Source of the DNA: Oscillospiraceae bacterium
GTDB lineage: Bacteria; Bacillota; Clostridia; Oscillospirales; Ruminococcaceae
NCBI GenBank assembly: GCA_020024155.1
Contig: JAHHUE010000027.1
Location: forward strand, 1 to 20,011
Reading direction: 5' to 3'
DNA: 20,011 nucleotides
Of this stretch, positions 13,524-20,011 are shown piece by piece (position 1 is the first letter of the stretch; the number at the start of each line of letters is the position of its first letter). The notes beneath the pieces are model-generated. The model was given only the letters and a program-made list of their open reading frames with translations, ran no database searches and had not been told where the DNA came from. The position numbers were made by a program, and so were the translations under genes.

Positions 13524-15357
13524 AACAAGCCCTCCCTAAAAGTTTATTTGCACCGCAGTTATGACACTGTTTGTTGCATGGTGCAGATGTTATGGCCTCT
13601 AATGACTTTTTGTATTCTTCAATTAAGAATTTTTTTGTTACACCATAATCAATATGATCCCAAGGCATAATTTCATTGACATCTCTAAGTCTGTTTGCAT
13701 AAAATGCCATATCTATATTATTTTCTTTAAATACATCCAACCAATTCTGATAATTAAAACATTCAAACCAACCATCAAAGATACAGCCCTTTTTATATGC
13801 ATCAAAAATAACTTTTGATAGTCTTCTATCTCCACGAGCAAGAACAGCTTCAAGAAAACTTGTTTCTGAATCATGATAACTTACTTTTATGCGACGATTA
13901 TTTGATACACATTCCAACAAATAAGATTGTTTCTCTTTTAACTGTTCTGATGTATCTTGTGGAACAAATTGGAAAGGAGTAAATGGTTTTGGAACAAAAC
14001 AAGAAACACTTATTGAAACTTCAGCACCTCTGCCCTTTGGTCTGTTTGGCATTGAATAATAAATGTCAATAACCTTTTTAGCAGTATCTGCAATACCTTT
14101 TATATCTTCCATTGTTTCCCCAGGAAGTCCCATCATAAAGTATAATTTAACAGCGGAATAACCTGCTTCAAATGCAAGTTTGCATGTTTTTTCAAGTTCT
14201 TCTTCTGTAACATTTTTATTTATAATATCACGCAAACGTTGTGTGCCAGCTTCCGGAGCAAATGTCAAACCTGATTTTCTTACTTTTGAAACCTTTTTAA
14301 CCAAACTTTCTGAAAAGTTATCTACACGCAATGATGGCAATGCAATATTAACTTTTTCTTCTTGTGTCCAATCAAGCATTTTGTCAAGCATTGATTCAAG
14401 CTGAGGGTGGTCACTTGTTGAAAGTGATGTAAGAGAAATCTCTTCATAACCGGTACTTGCACATAATTCTTTTGCACCTTTGTTAATTAAATCTGCATCT
14501 CTTTCTCTAAAAGGTCTGTATATAAATCCTGCCTGACAGAATCTGCATCCACGAACACAACCACGAAGCACTTCTACCATTGCTCTGTCATGAACTGCAC
14601 CAATCATTGGTACGGCAACATTTGTTGGAAAAGGAAGATTTTTAAAATCAGAAATAATTGATTTTTTGCAAGGGATTGGTGCTCCAACATTTGAAGTAAT
14701 AGATTTTACAGTATTATCTTCATTATATTCAATTTGATATAACGATGGAACATATACACCTTCAATTTTTGAAAGTTCAATAAGAATTTCACTTTTGCTT
14801 TTTCCTTCTTTTCTAAGTTGATGATATTTGTTGCATACATCAATTGTACGATATTCACCTTCACCAAGAAACATAAAATCGAAGAAATCTGCAACTGGTT
14901 CTGCGTTGCAAGTACAAGGACCACCTGCACAAATAAGTGGATAACTTTCATCTCTGTCTTTTGCATATAAAGGAATATTTGCAAGTTCAAGCATAAGCAA
15001 AATATTTGTAAATGAAAGTTCGTATTGAAGTGTAAATCCAACAATATCAAACTCTTTAAGAGAATCTTTACTTTCCAAGGTAAACATTGGAATATTCTTC
15101 TCTTTCATTTGTTCAACCATATCAGTCCAAGGTGCAAAACATCTTTCACACCATATATTATCTTGTTTATTTAAAACATCATAAATAACCTTTAAACCAA
15201 GGTGAGACATACCTACTTCATAAGTATCTGGAAAACAGAAAGCAAATCTTACATCAATATCATTTTTATTTTTTATAATACAGCCAGGCTCTCCGCCAGT
15301 ATATCTTGCTGGTTTCTGAACACTTAAAAGTGCTGATTTAAGTTTATTATCTATCAT
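13504..15357 (-). CDS. TIGR03960-family B12-binding-like radical SAM protein
   Basis: A 617-residue radical SAM protein. The N-terminal part (about 30-170) resembles a B12-binding region, with AFCFPDTYEVGMSHLG at 39-54 and LICAGGPCTCNAEP at 141-154. The radical SAM domain has its 4Fe-4S ligands C267, C271 and C274 in RGCVRGCRFCQAGF. SAM-binding features follow (SLTSLSTSD and TFAPEAGTQRLRDIINKN). The C-terminus carries four cysteines, C594, C598, C601 and C611, that could hold zinc or a second cluster. The reaction is unknown. In other bacteria the pair often precedes RNase G and rplU; here it precedes rplS, again next to ribosomal genes. AGGGGGA precedes the ATG by about 5 nt and a good promoter lies upstream. 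Confidence 0.92.
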   Translation of the reverse strand: MIDNKLKSALLSVQKPARYTGGEPGCIIKNKNDIDVRFAFCFPDTYEVGMSHLGLKVIYDVLNKQDNIWCERCFAPWTDMVEQMKEKNIPMFTLESKDSLKEFDIVGFTLQYELSFTNILLMLELANIPLYAKDRDESYPLICAGGPCTCNAEPVADFFDFMFLGEGEYRTIDVCNKYHQLRKEGKSKSEILIELSKIEGVYVPSLYQIEYNEDNTVKSITSNVGAPIPCKKSIISDFKNLPFPTNVAVPMIGAVHDRAMVEVLRGCVRGCRFCQAGFIYRPFRERDADLINKGAKELCASTGYEEISLTSLSTSDHPQLESMLDKMLDWTQEEKVNIALPSLRVDNFSESLVKKVSKVRKSGLTFAPEAGTQRLRDIINKNVTEEELEKTCKLAFEAGYSAVKLYFMMGLPGETMEDIKGIADTAKKVIDIYYSMPNRPKGRGAEVSISVSCFVPKPFTPFQFVPQDTSEQLKEKQSYLLECVSNNRRIKVSYHDSETSFLEAVLARGDRRLSKVIFDAYKKGCIFDGWFECFNYQNWLDVFKENNIDMAFYANRLRDVNEIMPWDHIDYGVTKKFLIEEYKKSLEAITSAPCNKQCHNCGANKLLGRACFEYNKA

Positions 15358-15385
15358 ATTTCCCCCTATAATAATTATCCAATTA

Positions 15386-15414
15386 AATATATCATATATT
15401 TACCTTTTTTTCAA
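15386..15414 (-). promoter_or_regulatory. Promoter of the radical-SAM pair
   Basis: On the minus strand, TTGAAA (15414-15409), 17 nt, then TATATT (15391-15386) with TG at 15394-15393, an extended -10. The start would be near 15379, about 22 nt before the ATG. Confidence 0.72.
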
Positions 15415-15440
15415 ATATTATCTTAATAATATAAAATAAA

Positions 15441-15477
15441 ATTACTGGGCAATATCTTTTATGATATACCCAGTAAT
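15441..15477 (-). terminator. Intrinsic terminator of the glycosyltransferase cluster
   Basis: ATTACTGGG (15441-15449) and CCCAGTAAT (15469-15477) form a 9-bp stem. Inside it ATATC and GATAT form a further 5 bp around TTTTAT. On the minus strand the stem is followed by TTTTATTTTA, 13 nt past the stop codon. Confidence 0.85.
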
Positions 15478-15489
15478 CATATTTTATTA

Positions 15490-16671
15490 CTATGCAGGAA
15501 GTTTGCTGTAAATGGCTTTATAATAAACATCCATAACGCTTTTGTAAAAAACTTCACTGTTATATTTAGTCATACTCATTTCAGCCTGTTTTTTAATATT
15601 GCTGCAATCTCTTTTCATAAGCTCCAATATTATATCAACTAGCTCTGAAGTTTGATTGAAAAAGTATCCATTTACTCCATCTATTATTATATTTTCCAAA
15701 TTTTTATCATATCTTGCAATTGCAGGAATGCCACTTGCCATTGCCTCTATGTAAGTTAAGCCTTGTGTTTCAGTAATAGATGCAGAAACAAAAATATCGG
15801 AAACATGGTAATAGCTTGGAACTTCTGACGGTTCTTTTGGCCCTGTAAATACAACATATTTGCTTATATTATATTTTTGTACAAGTTCTTTAAGCTCATC
15901 TAACTGTGGTCCACCACCAACAATAAGACAAATTACATTATCATTCTTTTTTATAACTTGTTTAATTGCATCAATAATTACATCTATGCTTTTTTCTTTT
16001 GCTATTCTGCCTAAAAATGTTACAACAAACTGGTCCTTAATTCCATATTGTTTTTTTATTTGCTTCATAAGAACTTCATTTTTATTTTTAGGGTCAAATC
16101 TTTCCAAGTCCAATCCTGTTGGAATAATATGTGCAATTTTATTTAATCCATAATTTTCCAAAGCATCTTTTGTTTTTTGAGATGGAACAATAAGCTCAGA
16201 ACTTTTATTTGCATAAAATTTACTAATTCTTGCTACTGCCCTTTTTATTAGAATATCTATGGAATCTGAATTTATAGGATTTATATAGTGAGAGTAATCT
16301 GCCCACATTGTATGGTATGTATATACAACAGGTATTTTTAATAGTTCGCCTACAATGCGTCCAAAAATGCCTATACCAAACTCTGTTTGAATATGAATTA
16401 CATCAATATTCATTTTCTTTAATATTCTCATTACCCTAAAAGAGTATACTTTACAAGCTCTGTATCCATATAAAGCCTGCAATTCCACCCCATGAACTCT
16501 TAGAATATTATCACTTTTATTATCTTTATATTCACTGCCATCAGGTAATGCACTTGTAACAACTACAACCTCGTGACCATGTTTAACAAGTTCTTCTTTT
16601 AATATTTTTGTTGATGTAGAAACTCCGTTTATATCTGGTGCGTATGTATCTGAAAAAATTGCTATTCTCAT
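15490..16671 (-). CDS. GT4 glycosyltransferase, diacylglycerol glucosyltransferase type (LafA-like)
   Basis: A 393-residue GT-B enzyme, probably cytoplasmic and membrane-associated, that most resembles 1,2-diacylglycerol 3-glucosyltransferases, which make the first sugar-lipid of the lipoteichoic-acid anchor. The N-terminus IFSDTYAPDINGVSTSTKIL (5-24) and YTYHTMWADYSHYI (117-130) are close to the pneumococcal and Listeria enzymes. The donor half has FLGRIAKEKSIDVII (219-233), GGGPQLDEL (252-260), and the GT4 E-x7-E pair E301 and E309 in ITETQGLTYIEAMASG. The start overlaps the stop of the flippase-like gene as ATGA. It is the last gene of three that together fit a Laf-type glycolipid pathway. 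Sugar identity cannot be read from sequence, and a phosphatidylinositol mannosyltransferase-like role is an alternative. Confidence 0.85.
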   Translation of the reverse strand: MRIAIFSDTYAPDINGVSTSTKILKEELVKHGHEVVVVTSALPDGSEYKDNKSDNILRVHGVELQALYGYRACKVYSFRVMRILKKMNIDVIHIQTEFGIGIFGRIVGELLKIPVVYTYHTMWADYSHYINPINSDSIDILIKRAVARISKFYANKSSELIVPSQKTKDALENYGLNKIAHIIPTGLDLERFDPKNKNEVLMKQIKKQYGIKDQFVVTFLGRIAKEKSIDVIIDAIKQVIKKNDNVICLIVGGGPQLDELKELVQKYNISKYVVFTGPKEPSEVPSYYHVSDIFVSASITETQGLTYIEAMASGIPAIARYDKNLENIIIDGVNGYFFNQTSELVDIILELMKRDCSNIKKQAEMSMTKYNSEVFYKSVMDVYYKAIYSKLPA

Positions 16672-17705
16672 AATTTATCATCCAATCCATTTATATCTTT
16701 GTTAGTTGCAAAAGTAATGCCACCAATTATTAAACCTAAATGATATGTCATAAATCTCCATATCAATAATGTTGTTGGTGTTCCTATTTTTCCCAATATA
16801 GGACTAAACAACATATAATATACTCCCTCACTTCCTCCGCTTGCTCCTGGCACTGGTACAAAAGCAGTAATCAAATACACAAATGAACAAATTTCTATAA
16901 AGTTTAAAATCTTTGTATACGGTATATCTAAATTCAATGCCATAGCTGCGAAAAAAGGTATACTATATATAATAACCAATTTTAAGAAATTTATCAATGA
17001 TGATGTTATCAATATCACTTTATTTTTTTGTAAATTTGATAATTCTACTCTAAAATTTTCCAAAGATGTAGATATTTTATTTGATGTTGTTTCAAAATCT
17101 TTAACTATTCTAATTTTATTTAAAGCTTTTATAACTGTATTGCATATAAAATTTTGTAATTTATTTGATTTGGCGCCTATAAACAAACCACAAATCACAG
17201 AAACATTGATTATAAAACCTAAAATTGCCAGTGAGAAAAAGTTTAAATAAATATTGCTGTATGTTTTAAATCTAAAAATCATAATTATAGTTGTAAAACT
17301 TACTAAAACAGTTTGGTACACTATAAATGCCATTAACAAAATACTTGCTGAATTTGCAGGGTCAATACCCTGTTTATTAAAAATGTATACCTGAGCAAAT
17401 TGACCACCACTCGAAAATGGTGTTATTCCGTTAAAGAACGTTCCACAAATTGAATTTATAAATCCTTGTTTATAGGTATATTTCCTATTATATAATTTAC
17501 CAAAGGCGTATAAATTTGCACCATCTAATATAAAATATATCCCCATTAAAGAAGTAGAAACTATAACCCAAAATGGAGATAATTTTAAAAATACTCCAAA
17601 TGATAATTTAGAGCTACTTTTAAATGTAATATATACAACAATTGTTTCAAGAATTATTATCATTGCAATATTTGCAAAATGTTTTTTACTTATTTTTTTG
17701 CCCAT
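16668..17705 (-). CDS. Flippase-like membrane protein (lysylphosphatidylglycerol synthase TM region family, LafC-like)
   Basis: A 345-residue polytopic protein with about eight hydrophobic helices, matching the flippase-like LPG_synthase_TM family (N-terminal half of MprF). The family's Pro/Gly motif is seen as FVPVPGASGGSEGVYYM near residue 290, and NSICGTFFNGITPFSSGG at about 85-102 is also typical. The soluble aminoacyl-transferase domain of MprF is absent, so it should not make lysyl-phosphatidylglycerol. Between two glycolipid synthases it matches LafC of Listeria, and may move or organise glycolipids in the membrane; that is an inference from context. AGAGGA about 7 nt upstream supports the ATG. 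It starts 13 nt after the preceding gene and overlaps the next by 4 nt. Confidence 0.85.
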   Translation of the reverse strand: MGKKISKKHFANIAMIIILETIVVYITFKSSSKLSFGVFLKLSPFWVIVSTSLMGIYFILDGANLYAFGKLYNRKYTYKQGFINSICGTFFNGITPFSSGGQFAQVYIFNKQGIDPANSASILLMAFIVYQTVLVSFTTIIMIFRFKTYSNIYLNFFSLAILGFIINVSVICGLFIGAKSNKLQNFICNTVIKALNKIRIVKDFETTSNKISTSLENFRVELSNLQKNKVILITSSLINFLKLVIIYSIPFFAAMALNLDIPYTKILNFIEICSFVYLITAFVPVPGASGGSEGVYYMLFSPILGKIGTPTTLLIWRFMTYHLGLIIGGITFATNKDINGLDDKL

Positions 17706-17718
17706 ATTATAATCCTCT

Positions 17719-18723
17719 CTAACAATTACAAGCTTGTTTATATACCATATTTAACTTATTGCCAATTTTTGATATTTCACGCTCTTGTGCAACTTTGTAC
17801 CCAGAATCCACCAAAGAATAATATCGTCCACTAACAATGTTTTTTATAATCTCAACAAAATCATCTGTATCTTTTCCCTTATAGCAGTTGACTCTATCAG
17901 TTAACCAATCTGAAAAAACAGGTATATCACGAACTAAAACATTACAATGACAAGCAAGAGCTTCTAATACTACAATTCCTTCTGTTTCTTCTCTTGACGG
18001 GAAAAAGAAAACATTACATCTGCCATAAGCACCTTTTATCATATCACCACTTACATAGCCTGGCAAACAAACATTATCTGGTAAATCATTTAATATTTCT
18101 CTTATTTTCTTTGTAGGGTTGGATAATTTTATATCCCCAAACCACATAAACTTATACTCTGGCATTTTTCTTGCAACTTCAACAAATGTATCAAATCCTT
18201 TTCTTTCAAATAGCCAGCCGGCAGACATTATTAAAACATCATCATCTTTTATATTGTATGTATTGCAAAAAAAATTTATTTGTTCATTAGTAGGATTAAA
18301 TTGCTCTAAATCTATTCCATTTGAAATATTGTAAACTGGTGTTTTAATACCATATCCTTCCAGCAGTTTCTTTGAATATTCAGTAGGTGTAATAATGCAA
18401 TCAGCTTTTGAGTATAAACTAACAATCCATTTTTTATATAGTCCAGATAAAACATTTGAAAACATAAATGAGTTTTTAAAATCTTCTTGTGTACTATGTG
18501 CATGATATATAATTTTTTTACCGTTTTTCCTTGCTTGGTCAATTATATATAAACTATTAGGCCAAACTGTATTTATATGTAAAACATCATAGTTTAAATC
18601 AGACTTATCTGTTGTATAGAGTACATGTACAAGTTCTAAAGCTTTTTTCTGATGTGTTAAAGCTTGTCCTATTCCAGATTTCTTTATAATATTTTCGTTT
18701 CCAAAATATAATTTAACTTTCAT
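17719..18723 (-). CDS. GT4 glycosyltransferase, glycolipid second-sugar type (LafB/CpoA-like)
   Basis: A 334-residue GT4 enzyme close to the family that adds the second sugar to monoglycosyl-diacylglycerol. The N-terminus KSGIGQALTHQKKAL (15-29), then VLHINTVWPNSLYI (47-60), IIYHAHSTQEDFKNSFMFSN (71-90) and the stretch at 220-270 (PGYVSG, then FFFPSREETEGIVVLEALA and LVRDIPVF) are characteristic of these enzymes. E246 and E254 form the E-x7-E pair. It is the first gene of the three-gene cluster; GGGGG lies 9 nt before the ATG. With the LafA-like enzyme and the flippase-like protein it should yield a diglycosyl-diacylglycerol, used as free membrane glycolipid or as a lipoteichoic-acid anchor. 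Confidence 0.87.
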   Translation of the reverse strand: MKVKLYFGNENIIKKSGIGQALTHQKKALELVHVLYTTDKSDLNYDVLHINTVWPNSLYIIDQARKNGKKIIYHAHSTQEDFKNSFMFSNVLSGLYKKWIVSLYSKADCIITPTEYSKKLLEGYGIKTPVYNISNGIDLEQFNPTNEQINFFCNTYNIKDDDVLIMSAGWLFERKGFDTFVEVARKMPEYKFMWFGDIKLSNPTKKIREILNDLPDNVCLPGYVSGDMIKGAYGRCNVFFFPSREETEGIVVLEALACHCNVLVRDIPVFSDWLTDRVNCYKGKDTDDFVEIIKNIVSGRYYSLVDSGYKVAQEREISKIGNKLNMVYKQACNC

Positions 18724-18780
18724 TTTATCTTTCCCCCTATATTAAATTTAATACATAGAACTAAAATAAAACGAAATGTA

Positions 18781-18809
18781 ATTATAAATTATTTCTTAAT
18801 TTTTTATAA
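18781..18809 (-). promoter_or_regulatory. Possible promoter of the glycolipid cluster
   Basis: On the minus strand, TATAAT (18786-18781) with a weak TTATAA 17 nt upstream (18809-18804). It lies between the kinase terminator and the first glycosyltransferase gene, but the -35 is poor and the whole stretch is A/T, so support is limited. The leader would be about 50 nt. Confidence 0.35.
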
Positions 18810-18811
18810 AC

Positions 18812-18841
18812 AAAAAACTGTCTTTTTATCGACAGTTTTTT
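18812..18841 (-). terminator. Intrinsic terminator of the histidine kinase gene
   Basis: A perfect 11-bp stem, AAAAAACTGTC (18812-18822) and GACAGTTTTTT (18831-18841), with an 8-nt loop, 12 nt past the kinase stop. U-runs exist on both strands. It separates the kinase from the glycolipid genes. Confidence 0.9.
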
Positions 18842-18853
18842 ATTTGTAAACTA

Positions 18854-20011
18854 TTATTCCGGCTTATTTTTAGAAAAATCAATTTTAACTTTAAATAAGT
18901 CACAATCTATATCAATATTGAATTTGCCACCTTGTACTTCTGTAAAGCTTTTTGCTATTGCCAAGCCTAGACCGCTGCCTGTTTCGTGTCTGGATTTATC
19001 ACCTCTAACAAACCTTTCTGTAATCTCTTCCTTAGAAAAGTTCATCTGCATTTCAGACATATTTTTTAATTCAACAACAACTTTATTTGTTTCTTCTTTA
19101 ATATTTAAATAAACTCTACTATTTGGCATAGCATATTTTGCTATATTGGTAAATAAGTTTTCAAATATTCTATATGTCTTATCTCCATCTAAAAATAATA
19201 GTATTTCTTCTTTTTCTATATCTTTTACAACCATAAGATTTTTATTTTGCAAAAACTCTTCATTTTCTGCGTAAGCCTGCTCTATCAGTGCTACAATGTT
19301 CAATGTTATAGGGTTTATTTGAATATTTCCACTATTTGCTTTACTTATTTCAAACAAATCCTCAATAAGTGTAGTCAAACGATTTGTATACTGATTTAAA
19401 TTATCCAAGTAGTCATGTCTATCTTCTTCGGATAAATTATCATCTTGAAGTAAAATGATATAGTTTTTTATACAAGTTAAAGGTGTTTTCAAGTCATGTG
19501 AAACATTGCTAATAAGTTCCGTTTTCATATTTTGAGATTTTGTTTCTTCTTTAACAGCTTTTTCAAAACCATTTTTGATGTTATTAAATTCTGTTTTAAG
19601 AGAGTTAAACATACCTAAATCTAGTTTTATTTCCTGAGAAAAATCACCTTTTCCAAGTTCTCTTGTAGCATATAATAAAGAATTATAATCTTTTTGCACT
19701 ATCTTTGCTTTATTTCTAATATACATAAACATAAATATAGCATAAATAATGGCTAGGAAATAACCGAAAAACCAAAATGTAGTTAATACCAAAATTACAA
19801 TAAAGTTTATTAAAACAAATTTTATAATTTTTTTATTGATATTTGATGATAAATCCATTTCAAATATGGAGTCCATTTGTTGTTTTATATAATTACAAAT
19901 AGCGCCTACTATTGTATCTTCTTTCAAGTATCGTAGTATTCCATGAGATATTATATATTTAATTAAAAATACTGCTGAACATATAGTTAAAAGTGTTATA
20001 AACCACATTAA
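18854..20011 (-). CDS. Sensor histidine kinase, N-terminus probably outside the window
   Basis: A membrane sensor kinase of a two-component system. Numbering from the ATG at 20008, it has hydrophobic segments at about 1-20 and 62-97, a HAMP-like linker at about 98-150, the dimerisation helix with phospho-acceptor H171 (SNVSHDLKTPLT), the N box (ENLFTNIAKYA, 283-293) and the G2 box GSGLGLAIAKS (344-354). The usual DxGxG of the G1 box is replaced by LKNMSEMQM (314-322). I associate this variant with a clostridial kinase family that has large multi-helix N-terminal regions. The frame stays open upstream of the ATG to the window edge and no ribosome site can be seen, so the gene probably begins further right. 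The response regulator is not in view. It points the same way as the glycolipid genes but ends in its own terminator. Confidence 0.88.
   Translation of the reverse strand, partial: LMWFITLLTICSAVFLIKYIISHGILRYLKEDTIVGAICNYIKQQMDSIFEMDLSSNINKKIIKFVLINFIVILVLTTFWFFGYFLAIIYAIFMFMYIRNKAKIVQKDYNSLLYATRELGKGDFSQEIKLDLGMFNSLKTEFNNIKNGFEKAVKEETKSQNMKTELISNVSHDLKTPLTCIKNYIILLQDDNLSEEDRHDYLDNLNQYTNRLTTLIEDLFEISKANSGNIQINPITLNIVALIEQAYAENEEFLQNKNLMVVKDIEKEEILLFLDGDKTYRIFENLFTNIAKYAMPNSRVYLNIKEETNKVVVELKNMSEMQMNFSKEEITERFVRGDKSRHETGSGLGLAIAKSFTEVQGGKFNIDIDCDLFKVKIDFSKNKPE

Overview
The window is about 20 kb of chromosome from an AT-rich, low-GC Gram-positive bacterium, most likely a member of the Clostridia (Lachnospiraceae or a related group). 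The evidence is strong AGGAGG-type ribosome binding sites, textbook sigma-A promoters with 17-bp spacers, the order rplS-lepB-ylqF-rnhB-yraN, the queA-tgt-yajC-TIGR04086 string, the TIGR03936/TIGR03960 radical-SAM pair and a Laf-type glycolipid cluster. It looks like core chromosome: I see no insertion sequence, CRISPR array, rRNA, tRNA or phage module. Coding density is high and every intergenic gap is under 180 bases.

Layout. Positions 2-1842 (+): the end of a MacB/FtsX-type ABC permease and a DUF6873 protein. 1861-2959 (+): an XerC/D-type tyrosine recombinase with a strong promoter of its own and a perfect 28-bp palindrome at the start of its leader. 3023-6601 (-): a queuosine and secretion operon, queA-tgt-yajC-TIGR04086-membrane protein. 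6663-7924 (+): a CapA-family phosphoesterase-like protein, divergent from queA. 8048-9869 (-): pspA followed by a Gly/Ser-rich two-TM protein with a TPM-like extracellular domain. 9915-12842 (-): rplS with a structured leader, then lepB, ylqF/rbgA, rnhB and yraN, overlapping one another. 12870-15414 (-): the radical-SAM pair. 15490-18723 (-): two GT4 glycosyltransferases flanking a flippase-like membrane protein, which fits synthesis of a diglycosyl-diacylglycerol membrane anchor. 18854-20011 (-): a sensor histidine kinase that probably continues past the right edge.

How the genes work together. QueA and Tgt act in tRNA queuosine modification. YajC belongs to the Sec holotranslocon, and LepB removes signal peptides from exported proteins. 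RplS and RbgA (YlqF) both serve the large ribosomal subunit, and RnhB acts on RNA:DNA hybrids. PspA and its membrane partner, the glycolipid cluster and the histidine kinase all concern the cell envelope.

The most unusual material is regulatory. A terminator-like hairpin between yajC and the TIGR04086 gene has the next gene's Shine-Dalgarno in its descending arm and its TTG start codon in the U-run. A dif-length palindrome lies just downstream of the recombinase promoter. Palindromes lie over the -10 boxes of capA and pspA. Intrinsic terminators split the pspA and rplS operons internally. I did not find an obviously new multi-gene defence or mobile system. Five gene boundaries were moved from the longest open frame: the first permease is open at the left edge, the Gly-rich protein starts at 9046, pspA at 9798 (or 9795), rnhB at 10869, and the kinase is open at the right edge.
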